From Flavobacteriaceae bacterium (GTDB lineage Bacteria > Bacteroidota > Bacteroidia > Flavobacteriales > Flavobacteriaceae), in assembly GCA_020435885.1 (NCBI GenBank), contig JAGQYU010000039.1:1-23523 (forward strand): a stretch of DNA of 23,523 nucleotides, written 5' to 3'. Under the pieces are notes generated by a model. The model ran no database searches and was not told the origin of the DNA. It saw only the letters and a list, made by a program, of their open reading frames with translations. This document shows, one piece after another, positions 7,753-15,097 of this stretch. The first letter of the stretch is position 1, and the number at the start of each line of letters is the position of its first letter. The position numbers and the translations under genes are program-made.

Positions 7753-8412
7753 TTAATTCAATTTCATATCCATCAAAATGGAAAAGGTCTGTTTAATATC
7801 AGTTTCTTTTACCACAATCGTAATTTCGTGAGTTGTAGAAATTACTTCCTGCACAGGTATATTTGCCCACGCTAACTGCTTTAAAATAAAGTAGTAAATA
7901 CCCGATTGTTCTATATTAGACTTAGGCAATTTAATGGTAATAGATGCCAAATTGGTGATAGACCAAATTACTTCTTCATTCACAAAAATAGTATCCATTT
8001 TTTCACTCAACTTTTTGCTAACCACAATGTTAGTCTCAAAAACTCCTTGAGAAATGGTAAAGAAGTTATCACTATCCGTACCAATGTCATTGAGCAATTT
8101 TGTTATTTTTTGAACCAATGTAGGTGTATTCTTAAAAGTATAATCACACAGGTCAGAACGCATTATAAAATCGCCAGAAGTAAATACAATCTTCTTAATA
8201 TTTTTTCTGATCTTCAACACACTAGATGGAGACAACCTATTGATAGCCATCATTATAGCGCCATCTTTTATTTCCTTTTTCAGCAACTTTTCTACATCCG
8301 GTTTAATGATCCTCGCTAGCGATGAAACATTTATTAGTTTATCATATAAGGCTTCCTCAACAAAAGGTGTTTTATTGATGATTGTAGTAACTGCTTCCTG
8401 TATTGTTTTCAT
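7753..8412 (-). CDS. Stand-alone tandem-ACT protein with helical N-terminal domain, aspartokinase-regulator-like
   Basis: This 219-residue protein is not a kinase: it lacks KFGG and all other catalytic motifs. The C-terminal part (about 150-219) looks like an ACT domain of the aspartokinase kind. A beta strand ASITIKLP is followed by a helix GIYYFILKQLAWANI, then the pair VQEVISTTHEITIVVKE and a last helix. Residues about 86-145 look like a second, more diverged ACT unit (SQGVFETNIVVSKK). Residues 1-62 are helical (SSLARIIKPDVEKLLKKEI) and might be an HTH-like fold, but I cannot show DNA binding. I chose the ATG at 8412 (MKTIQEAV); upstream in-frame residues run into the divergent promoter region. 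Homologs are, as I recall, often mislabelled aspartate kinase. The role is inferred as amino-acid sensing for the divergent aspartokinase. Confidence 0.72.
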   Translation of the reverse strand: MKTIQEAVTTIINKTPFVEEALYDKLINVSSLARIIKPDVEKLLKKEIKDGAIMMAINRLSPSSVLKIRKNIKKIVFTSGDFIMRSDLCDYTFKNTPTLVQKITKLLNDIGTDSDNFFTISQGVFETNIVVSKKLSEKMDTIFVNEEVIWSITNLASITIKLPKSNIEQSGIYYFILKQLAWANIPVQEVISTTHEITIVVKETDIKQTFSILMDMKLN

Positions 8413-8512
8413 GTTAAAAATTAAACTTTTTGTTATAATTTGTAAAAATACATCAAAAAAATTGTATAAATGCTTAGCTAACACAAATTTTGTAACGAAA
8501 ATTTTTTGAAAA

Positions 8513-9850
8513 ATGATAGTTTTAAAATTTGGAGGAACCTCGGTTGGAAATGCTACAAATATTAAAAAAGTGGCAACTATAGTAAATTCATGTCAGCAGC
8601 CTAAAATTGTTGTGCTATCTGCCGTTGCAGGAACAACCAATGCTCTTGTGGCTATCAATGATCTTATCAGAGATTCTAAACAACAAGAAGCTATAAATAC
8701 TGTAAATGCACTAGAACAACTATACTTTGAGTTAGCAGATGAGTTATACGAGTCTGAATACCACCAACAATCGGCACTTACATTTGTTAAAAATAGTTTT
8801 GAATACCTTAGGTCTTTAACAACCCATATTGAAAATGAAAAAACCATATTGGCTCAAGGCGAAATTATTTCAACAAACCTCTTTCAGATCTATCAAAATG
8901 AACAAAACAACAATTCGAAATTGATATCTGCATTGGATTTTATGTCGATCGATACACATAGCGAACCCGATAATGAATCCATAAAACAAAAACTTGCTTC
9001 AATCTTAAACACTGAAAAAGGTTATAATACATACATTACACAAGGATACATCTGTAGGAATAGTAATGATGAAATTGACAATTTAAAACGTGGAGGTAGT
9101 GACTACACCGCATCATTAATAGGAGCTGCTATCAATGCAGAAGAAATACAAATTTGGACAGATATTGATGGCATGCACAACAATGATCCCAGATATGTAG
9201 AAAATACCTTTTCTATTGATGAAATGTCTTTTGATGAAGCTGCAGAGCTTGCCTATTTTGGTGCCAAAATATTACATCCGCAGAGTATTATACCTGCCCA
9301 GAAGAATAACATCCCTGTATGGTTAAAAAACACTTTTAGCCCTGAAGATAAAGGAACCTTAATTTGTAACGGAAGTACACCCACAGGCGTAAGAGCCATT
9401 GCTGCAAAAGATGGTATTACGGCTATTAAAATAAAATCGTATAGAATGCTTATGGCCTACGGTTTCTTAAAAAGAATTTTTGAAGTTTTTGAGAAATATC
9501 AAACAGCTATTGATATGATTACTACTTCTGAAGTTGCAGTTTCTATAACCATAGATAATACCGTACATCTTGCTAAGATATTAGAAGAATTGAACGATTT
9601 TGGAAAAGTAGAATATGACACAAACATGAGTATTATTTGCTTGGCAGGAAATTTTGCTCAGAGCGAAAAAGGTATCAGTGCCCAAGTTATAAACTGTTTA
9701 AAAGACATTCCGCTAAGGATGATTTCCTACGGTGGAAGCAATTACAATCTTTCTGTTTTAGTTTCAAGTGAAGACAAAATCAAAGCGCTAAAGCTACTTA
9801 ATAGTGGACTTTTTGCCAATCAACAACTTTTAAATGAAGTAATGAACTAA
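8513..9850 (+). CDS. lysC: Aspartate kinase, LysC (lysine-sensitive) type
   Basis: It phosphorylates L-aspartate, the first step towards lysine/diaminopimelate, threonine and methionine. At 445 residues it is monofunctional, with no homoserine dehydrogenase part. The catalytic domain has KFGGTSV (5-11), GEIIST, TQGYI, KRGGSDYTA (Lys where most enzymes have Gly), WTDIDGMHNNDPR and FGAKILHP. Two ACT domains follow (about 300-445). Residues that bind lysine in E. coli AKIII are largely kept: M312, F318-L319, D334 and S339-E340 correspond to M318, F324-L325, D340 and S345-E346, though the Ser321 position is Ala. The tail RMISYGGSNYNLSVLV also matches AKIII. I therefore infer lysine feedback inhibition. 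It is divergent from the tandem-ACT gene across 100 bases and converges on gpsA. Confidence 0.93.
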   Translation: MIVLKFGGTSVGNATNIKKVATIVNSCQQPKIVVLSAVAGTTNALVAINDLIRDSKQQEAINTVNALEQLYFELADELYESEYHQQSALTFVKNSFEYLRSLTTHIENEKTILAQGEIISTNLFQIYQNEQNNNSKLISALDFMSIDTHSEPDNESIKQKLASILNTEKGYNTYITQGYICRNSNDEIDNLKRGGSDYTASLIGAAINAEEIQIWTDIDGMHNNDPRYVENTFSIDEMSFDEAAELAYFGAKILHPQSIIPAQKNNIPVWLKNTFSPEDKGTLICNGSTPTGVRAIAAKDGITAIKIKSYRMLMAYGFLKRIFEVFEKYQTAIDMITTSEVAVSITIDNTVHLAKILEELNDFGKVEYDTNMSIICLAGNFAQSEKGISAQVINCLKDIPLRMISYGGSNYNLSVLVSSEDKIKALKLLNSGLFANQQLLNEVMN

Positions 9851-9856
9851 CTAAAT

Positions 9857-10855
9857 TTAATTTAATACAGTTGTTAGCTTGGCAAAGGTCTTCTTAGGAT
9901 CTTTATTTTCATATAAAATTGCATACACAGCATTGATGATCGGTATCCTTGCTTTATTCTCTTGATTAATCTTATAGGCACTTTTTGTGGCGTAGTATCC
10001 TTCAGCTATCATGTTCATTTCTAACATGGCAGATTTTACTGTGTACCCTTTACCAATCATATTACCAAACATTCTATTCCTACTGAAAATGGAATAGCCG
10101 GTTACTAACAAATCTCCTAAATAAGCTGAGTTGTTTATGTTACGTTTCATCCTATGAACTTTTTTAATGAAACGTTTCATTTCTCTAATGGCATTAGACA
10201 TCAAAACCGACTGAAAATTATCTCCATACCCTAATCCGTGAGCTATTCCGGCAGCAATGGCATAGATATTTTTAAGCATTGCTGCGTATTCAGTTCCAAT
10301 GATATCATCAGATACTTTAGTATTTATATAACTGCTAGATAGTTGTTTGCCAATGAATTTTGCCTTTTGTTGATCTCTACATGCAATAGTTAAATACGAT
10401 AGCTTTTCCATAGCAACCTCTTCTGCATGGCAAGGACCTGTTATAACACCAATATTTTCAAAAGGAATTTTATAAACATCATTAAAATGTTCACCTACTA
10501 TCAACCCTGATTCCGGTACAATACCTTTTATGGCAGAAAAAATAACTTTATCCTGTAACGGTTCTTGCAGTTTTTCAAGTTCACTATTCAAAAATGCTGA
10601 AGGAATAGCAAATATCAGGTAATCAGCATACCTAACCATTTCGTTGATATCATTGGTCAATATCAACTTTTTAGTATCAAATTCAACAGAACTTATATAA
10701 CTCGGGTTATTCTTATTTCGCTTTATATGTTCTAAAATATAAACACTACGCATATACCATCCCACTTCCTCCATATTTTCACAAAGCATTTTAACTATTG
10801 CTGTTGCCCAGCTACCACCACCAAAAACTGCAATTTTAGGGTTTTTTGCATTCAT
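9857..10855 (-). CDS. gpsA: NAD(P)-dependent glycerol-3-phosphate dehydrogenase
   Basis: It reduces dihydroxyacetone phosphate to sn-glycerol 3-phosphate for phospholipid synthesis, the biosynthetic counterpart of GlpD. The 332-residue protein has the N-terminal nucleotide-binding loop KIAVFGGGSWATA (7-19; more often GAGSWGTA), the segments FAIPSAFL and SAIKGI, GVITGPCHAEEVA, the catalytic-Lys region EYAAMLKNIYAIAAGIAHG, and the C-terminal GDLLVTGYSIFSRNRMFG. All are diagnostic of GpsA. It is probably transcribed alone: it converges on the aspartokinase gene (6-base gap) and is divergent from the repeat-containing membrane protein. An exact -7 motif, TACTTTTG, lies on the minus strand at 10886-10879, 24 bases before the start, although no TTG stands at the standard -33 distance. 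Confidence 0.95.
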   Translation of the reverse strand: MNAKNPKIAVFGGGSWATAIVKMLCENMEEVGWYMRSVYILEHIKRNKNNPSYISSVEFDTKKLILTNDINEMVRYADYLIFAIPSAFLNSELEKLQEPLQDKVIFSAIKGIVPESGLIVGEHFNDVYKIPFENIGVITGPCHAEEVAMEKLSYLTIACRDQQKAKFIGKQLSSSYINTKVSDDIIGTEYAAMLKNIYAIAAGIAHGLGYGDNFQSVLMSNAIREMKRFIKKVHRMKRNINNSAYLGDLLVTGYSIFSRNRMFGNMIGKGYTVKSAMLEMNMIAEGYYATKSAYKINQENKARIPIINAVYAILYENKDPKKTFAKLTTVLN

Positions 10856-10878
10856 CTTTTACTTGTTATATTACTTGT

Positions 10879-10886
10879 CAAAAGTA
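10879..10886 (-). promoter_or_regulatory. -7 promoter element of gpsA
   Basis: Read on the minus strand the sequence is TACTTTTG, an exact TAnnTTTG match, 24 bases before the gpsA ATG. The nearest upstream TTG (10901-10899) is only 12 bases away, shorter than the usual spacing, so the -33 part is unconvincing. Confidence 0.4.
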
Positions 10887-10937
10887 TCATTTTTTAAACA
10901 AAATATAAACTAAACCATATTGTAAATAATATTTTCA

Positions 10938-10945
10938 TAGCTTTG
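10938..10945 (+). promoter_or_regulatory. -7 promoter element of the repeat-containing membrane protein
   Basis: TAGCTTTG matches TAnnTTTG exactly. A TTG lies at 10920-10922, 15 bases upstream, somewhat closer than the common 17-23. The expected transcript would start near 10952 and carry a short leader of about 23 bases before the ATG at 10975. Confidence 0.5.
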
Positions 10946-10974
10946 TTATTTAATCAACTTAAAACTATTATACT

Positions 10975-11430
10975 ATGTCAGAAGAAAGTAAAAACTTAGG
11001 AGACAAAGCTAAAGATGCATTTGAAGATGCAAAAGAAAAAGCATCAGAATTAAAAGATGATGCAAAAGAAGCGTTTGAAGACGTAAAAGAAGAGGCTAAA
11101 GAAACTTATGAAGAAATTAAGGAGGATGTTAAAGAACTTTCCAGTGATGGTAAAACCATAGCCATTATAGCACATTTGACCCTTATAGGTTGGATTGTTG
11201 CATTCGTTATGAACAATAATAATAAGACCGAAGTTGGTTCATTTTATATCAGACAGGTTTTAGGTATTATCATAATAAGTGTTCTAAGCATTATTCCTAT
11301 TTTGGGGATTTTTGTAGGTCTTTTTGCCCTTGTACTTTGGGTAGTAAGCCTTATTGGTGCTCTTAGCGGTAATACAAAACCCGTATTCTTATTAGGAGAT
11401 AAATTCCAAGAATGGTTTAAATCTTTATAA
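10975..11430 (+). CDS. Membrane protein with LEA-like 11-residue repeats and a DUF4870/Tic20-like membrane domain
   Basis: A protein of 151 residues in two parts. Residues 14-57 are four consecutive 11-residue repeats: DAFEDAKEKAS, ELKDDAKEAFE, DVKEEAKETYE and EIKEDVKELSS. The shared pattern is acidic-hydrophobic-x-acidic-acidic-Ala/Val-Lys-Glu-x-x-x. Such 11-mers, including the AKEKA core, resemble group 3 LEA proteins and other amphipathic membrane-lying helices. Residues about 60-135 hold a membrane domain resembling DUF4870 (TIAIIAHLTLIGWIVAFV, then SFYIRQVLGI and further hydrophobic helices), ending in an amphipathic tail. No catalytic residues are visible, and the function is unknown; an envelope-stress or membrane-coating role is only a guess. 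It has its own -7 element upstream and a strong hairpin terminator downstream. Confidence 0.85.
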   Translation: MSEESKNLGDKAKDAFEDAKEKASELKDDAKEAFEDVKEEAKETYEEIKEDVKELSSDGKTIAIIAHLTLIGWIVAFVMNNNNKTEVGSFYIRQVLGIIIISVLSIIPILGIFVGLFALVLWVVSLIGALSGNTKPVFLLGDKFQEWFKSL

Positions 11431-11437
11431 CAACAAT

Positions 11438-11467
11438 AAAAAAGACCTGAAAATTCAGGTCTTTTTT
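11438..11467. terminator. Bidirectional intrinsic terminator
   Basis: A perfect hairpin: arms 11438-11450 and 11455-11467 with an AAAT loop. The core pairs GACCTGA with TCAGGTC. It is flanked by six A on one side and six T on the other, so it can end transcription from both converging genes. It lies 8 bases after the membrane-protein stop and 4 bases before the acyltransferase stop. Confidence 0.9.
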
Positions 11468-11470
11468 ATT

Positions 11471-13270
11471 TTAATTATTTTCTAATAACTTCTTCTCCAG
11501 TTCCGCTTGGAATTCTTCCATAACCGGCCTTACCGTACTTTCCGGTAAATCAGCAATTCTGATATACATCAACCCATCAATGGCATTGTTGAATTTTGGA
11601 TCAACATTAAAGGCCACAACACGTGCATTTTGCTTTACATATTTTTTTAGCAATACTGGTAAACGGAGGCTTCCGGGCTCAATTTCATCAATAATCTTAT
11701 CAAACTTTACCATATCTGCCTTGCTGGCATCAAAAACAAAATCTTTATCAGCATCTTTCAATTTGACCTTATATTCTTTTTTAGGATGGATATACTGAGC
11801 CAAATACGGATCGTAGTAATGTGATTTCATAAACTCTATCATCAACGATTTAGAAAAGTTTGAAAACTGATTACTGATACTAACTCCGCCTATTAAATAT
11901 TTATATTCAGGATGTCTTAACGTTACATGCACTATACCTTTCCAAAGTAAAAATAACGGCATTGGTTTTTGTTGATATTCTTTAATAACAAAGGCACGTC
12001 CCATTTCTATGGTTTTTGTCATCATAGCATCTAGTTCTGGTTCTAACCTAAAGAGCGTATTGATGTAAAACCCATCAACTCCATACTTCTTAAAAATTTC
12101 ATCTCCAAGACCCATCCGATAAGCCCCAACAATTAGATTCTGATTGTTATCCCACAAAAACAAATGATGATAATACTTATCATATTCATCCAAATCTAAC
12201 GGATTGTTTGTGCCCTCACCTACTTCCCTAAATGTAATTTCTCTAAGACGGCCTATTTCTCTTAAAATATTAGGTATTTTATTACTTTTTGTAAAAAACA
12301 CCTCGTAATCTTTTGATTCTAACAATCGTAAATTTTCTTTTCTTAAACTCTCAATCTCTTTGATCATAGCGTCTTTAGAAACCGGAGGTATAATTTCCTT
12401 TGGCTGTTTGGGCAACTTTAATGAAGGTGTTTTTATTAATGGCCCACCAGCTACAAAAGCATTGGCCAGCATATAGGTCTTTTTTCTAAGAAAAGCATGG
12501 AATTCCTCTATATTTTCATATTCTTCCTGGTCTTTAACTGTAATAGGTCTTCCTATTCTTACTTTTATAGTTCGTGACTTTTGGGTCAGAAACTCCGATG
12601 GCAGTTTCGCTGTACGAAGTGTATCATTAATACGTGAAAGAAAATAGAACAACCTACTATTCTTTGCATGAAAATATATAGGAATAATAGGGACTTTTGC
12701 TTTATGGATCAATCTAATGGCGCCTTCTTCCCAAGGCTTATCAACAATCAGCTTTCCGTCTTTATAAGTTGATACTTCCCCGGCAGGGAAAATACCTAAT
12801 GGATATCCTTCCTTTAAATGTTGCAATGCATTTTTGATACCTGTTACACTGGATTTTGCATCTTTCCTGTCCTCAAAAGGATTTACAGGCATTATGTAAG
12901 GTTTTAAAGGCTCTATTCTATGAAGTAAAAAATTAGCAATGATCTTATAATCCGGTCTGTGTTCTGCCAATAATTTTAGCAATAAAACCCCATCAATTCC
13001 ACCAAGTGGGTGATTAGATATAGTAATAAAAGCTCCTTCTTTGGGAATCCTTTTTAAGTCTTCTTCGGGTATCTCAAAATCTATCTGAACTTCGTTCAAA
13101 ATAGCATTCAAAAACTCCAGATCTTTCTTGTCCTTATGCTTATTGTAAATATGATTCAACCGTGAAATACGGAGCACTTTGAGCAATATCCAACCAATAA
13201 AAGTACCTAAAAAGCCATATCTATCAAGGTTAATGACTTTGGCAATTTCTTTAGAGGTTACTAAACCCAT
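11471..13270 (-). CDS. Bifunctional acyltransferase, OlsF-like (PlsC-type domain + N-acyltransferase domain)
   Basis: A fusion of 599 residues. The N-terminal half (about 75-290) is a PlsC/LPLAT acyltransferase domain with SNHPLGGIDG (H87, D93; spacing HX5D instead of the common HX4D) and the acceptor-site motif GIFPAGEVSTYKDGK. The C-terminal half (about 325-520) is a GNAT-like hemolysin/OlsB-type N-acyltransferase: REITFREVGEGTNN, EMGRAFVIKEYQ, LFLLWKGI and LIGGVSISNQFS. This order matches OlsF proteins, which make ornithine lipids in some bacteria including Flavobacterium; separate OlsB and OlsA do the two steps elsewhere. The amino acid used here (ornithine, glycine or another) cannot be read from the sequence. 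It should act at the inner membrane. The gene follows the second aspartokinase after 39 bases, which include a -7 motif. Confidence 0.85.
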   Translation of the reverse strand: MGLVTSKEIAKVINLDRYGFLGTFIGWILLKVLRISRLNHIYNKHKDKKDLEFLNAILNEVQIDFEIPEEDLKRIPKEGAFITISNHPLGGIDGVLLLKLLAEHRPDYKIIANFLLHRIEPLKPYIMPVNPFEDRKDAKSSVTGIKNALQHLKEGYPLGIFPAGEVSTYKDGKLIVDKPWEEGAIRLIHKAKVPIIPIYFHAKNSRLFYFLSRINDTLRTAKLPSEFLTQKSRTIKVRIGRPITVKDQEEYENIEEFHAFLRKKTYMLANAFVAGGPLIKTPSLKLPKQPKEIIPPVSKDAMIKEIESLRKENLRLLESKDYEVFFTKSNKIPNILREIGRLREITFREVGEGTNNPLDLDEYDKYYHHLFLWDNNQNLIVGAYRMGLGDEIFKKYGVDGFYINTLFRLEPELDAMMTKTIEMGRAFVIKEYQQKPMPLFLLWKGIVHVTLRHPEYKYLIGGVSISNQFSNFSKSLMIEFMKSHYYDPYLAQYIHPKKEYKVKLKDADKDFVFDASKADMVKFDKIIDEIEPGSLRLPVLLKKYVKQNARVVAFNVDPKFNNAIDGLMYIRIADLPESTVRPVMEEFQAELEKKLLENN

Positions 13271-13295
13271 ATCAGTATTGTAGTTTGAGAACTTC

Positions 13296-13303
13296 CAAAG
13301 ATA
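13296..13303 (-). promoter_or_regulatory. -7 promoter element upstream of the OlsF-like gene
   Basis: On the minus strand this reads TATCTTTG, an exact TAnnTTTG match, 25 bases before the ATG. There is no TTG at the standard upstream distance, which falls inside the aspartokinase gene. It hints that the acyltransferase can be transcribed separately from the genes before it. Confidence 0.4.
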
Positions 13304-13309
13304 GAAAAA

Positions 13310-14557
13310 TTATTGAATTACTATTTGAACAGTTTCTTTGGCCATTTGTTTTAACAAAACTTTATTGTGTTTTTCAATGGTTTCAATGGCTTTATCATTA
13401 AAATGTCTGATAGTAAACAGCGTAGCATTTTCAAACATTTCAACACCGAATTTAGTTTTTAATTCAGACAACAAAGCATTTATTTTCAAATATTTATCTT
13501 CAATACAAACCGAAAAACTTATGGCAGAATTCTGAATTAGATTCACTTTCATTTTATATTGATGAAGTAAGCCAAAAATTTCACTGATATTTTGCTCAAC
13601 GATAAAGGAAAAATCTAACGAAGAAATTGATAGTAATATCTGCTCTTTTTTTACAATAAAACACGGAACATAAGGTTCTATCAAAGCGTTATCAATTATA
13701 ATGGTTCCGGTTTCTTCAGGTCTTAAGAACGATTTAACTAACAACGGAATTTTCTTTCGCTGAAGCGGCTGTAATGTCTTCGGATGTATTACAGATGCCC
13801 CATAAAATGCCAATTCTATTGCCTCCGCATAAGACATACGATGTAAAAGTTGTGATTCTTTAAAGTAGCGAGGATCTGCATTTAAAACTCCGGGAACATC
13901 TTTCCATATTGTTAAATTTTCTGCATCTAGCAAATACGTAAAAATAGCCGCAGAATAGTCAGAACCTTCCCTACCTAGAGTAGTTGTATTACCATGAGCA
14001 TCTTTTGCTATAAACCCTTGCGTTATATATAAATTGTTAGGTAAAATCTTCTCGGTAATATTTCTCTCGGTCTTTACCCAATTTACTTTTCCTTCACGGT
14101 AAAAACTATCAGTTATAATAAAATCTCTAACATCAATCCAGTTATTTTTGATATTTTGTTCAGTTAAATAATGGCTTACAATTTTTGTTGAGATCAATTC
14201 GGCATAACTGACTATTTGATCGTATACATAATCAAAATCTGTCGATTTATTTTTGATCATAAAACCGGTCATGCTCATAAAAAGCATTTCCACATCGTCA
14301 TATACTTTATGGCCTTTACTAAAAAGTTGGTCGATAATTGTATAATGAAAGTTTCTTACCTCATTAATATATAAAGGTAATTCCTTCTTTTTTTGATGAT
14401 ATGCCTCTACAATTTTTTCAAAAGCGTTGGTCATTTTGCCCATAGCGGAAATAACGATCAACACATCATCATAACCAACTTTTTGTAACAAATTGGCTAC
14501 ATTTTTTACTCCTTCAGCATCTTTTACAGATGCGCCTCCAAACTTAAAGACTTTCAT
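13310..14557 (-). CDS. Second aspartate kinase, diverged regulatory domain
   Basis: A monofunctional aspartokinase-family protein of 415 residues. The catalytic part has KFGGASV (5-11, Ala for the usual Thr), VISAMGKMTNA, AELISTKI, TQGFIAKD, TLGREGSDYSAA (Glu for the usual Gly), WKDVPGVLNADPR and FYGASVIHPKTL. The C-terminal ACT region is strongly changed: where LysC has VDLITTSE it has VNLIQNSA, and the FL pair is NI. The lysine-contact positions are therefore N323, N339 and A345 instead of Phe, Asp and Glu. Lysine inhibition is unlikely; threonine, another effector or no regulation are all possible. Reading frame and catalytic core look healthy, so it is probably active. Its start overlaps the stop of the acetyltransferase gene (14554-14557), so the two form an operon. 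Confidence 0.88.
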   Translation of the reverse strand: MKVFKFGGASVKDAEGVKNVANLLQKVGYDDVLIVISAMGKMTNAFEKIVEAYHQKKKELPLYINEVRNFHYTIIDQLFSKGHKVYDDVEMLFMSMTGFMIKNKSTDFDYVYDQIVSYAELISTKIVSHYLTEQNIKNNWIDVRDFIITDSFYREGKVNWVKTERNITEKILPNNLYITQGFIAKDAHGNTTTLGREGSDYSAAIFTYLLDAENLTIWKDVPGVLNADPRYFKESQLLHRMSYAEAIELAFYGASVIHPKTLQPLQRKKIPLLVKSFLRPEETGTIIIDNALIEPYVPCFIVKKEQILLSISSLDFSFIVEQNISEIFGLLHQYKMKVNLIQNSAISFSVCIEDKYLKINALLSELKTKFGVEMFENATLFTIRHFNDKAIETIEKHNKVLLKQMAKETVQIVIQ

Positions 14558-15036
14558 TTTCTAGCAAGATATTCAGCAGTTTTTTGGTCGGTTATTTGGC
14601 ATGTTTTCCAATCATCTAAAATAACTGCACCGGTACTTTCATAGAAATTCACAGCATTAGTATTCCAGTCTAACACAACCCACTCGGTTCTTCTCACTTT
14701 TTTCTTATGGGCAAACTCCAGTACTCTATCATACAAAGCCTTGCCTATTCCTTTGCTTCTATATTCTTGTTTTACAATTAAGTCCTCTAAATGAATAGTA
14801 GGGCCTTTCCATGTGGAAAATCTATAATAAAATAATGCCATCCCTACTATCTTGCCATCGTATTCAGCAATATATATATAAAAAGCAGGAGGCTCTTTAA
14901 AACCATGTTCAACTAGATCGTTAACAGTTACAACTACCGCATCAGGTTCTTTTTCAAAAATGGCTAGCTCTTTTATCAAATCTAATACAAAAGGCATATC
15001 TTCAGGCCTACCTTCTCGTATATTTATATCCATCAT
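14554..15036 (-). CDS. GNAT-family N-acetyltransferase
   Basis: An acetyl-CoA-dependent acetyltransferase of 160 residues, a normal single-domain GNAT. It has the N-terminal INIREGRPEDMPFVLDLIKE, the motif-A region LEDLIVKQEYRSKGIGKALY with the Q/R-x-x-G-x-G/A acetyl-CoA loop (YRSKGIGKA), and the C-terminal WVVLDWNTNAVNFYESTGA. The latter resembles diamine N-acetyltransferase-like GNATs (spermidine/thialysine type), so a small amine or lysine-like substrate is plausible, but this is not firm. The reading frame reaches up to 15132, overlapping fbp. I prefer the ATG at 15036 (or 15033, MDINIREG) because the family domain starts there and a -7 element lies just upstream. It precedes the second aspartokinase with overlapping codons. 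Confidence 0.88.
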   Translation of the reverse strand: MMDINIREGRPEDMPFVLDLIKELAIFEKEPDAVVVTVNDLVEHGFKEPPAFYIYIAEYDGKIVGMALFYYRFSTWKGPTIHLEDLIVKQEYRSKGIGKALYDRVLEFAHKKKVRRTEWVVLDWNTNAVNFYESTGAVILDDWKTCQITDQKTAEYLARK

Positions 15037-15053
15037 ATCAGTTTTTATTCCGG

Positions 15054-15061
15054 CAAATTTA
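15054..15061 (-). promoter_or_regulatory. -7 promoter element of the acetyltransferase-aspartokinase operon
   Basis: On the minus strand this reads TAAATTTG, an exact TAnnTTTG match, with a TTG 24 bases further upstream (15088-15086), one base beyond the usual range. Transcription would begin about 11 bases before the ATG at 15036, which supports the shorter protein start. Confidence 0.5.
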
Positions 15062-15097
15062 ACGATATTTGTATGCATAACATAACAATTCTTCATT

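Noticed and set aside
7906..8509. Two plus-strand open frames (7906-8319 and 8240-8509) opposite the tandem-ACT gene
   Set aside because: Their translations look like AT-rich antisense noise with no recognisable domain, while the minus-strand frame shows clear ACT-like periodicity and a sensible start.
15072..15079. TATGCATA palindrome in the fbp/acetyltransferase gap
   Set aside because: An eight-base AT-rich palindrome is expected by chance in such sequence and shows no repeat or half-site structure.
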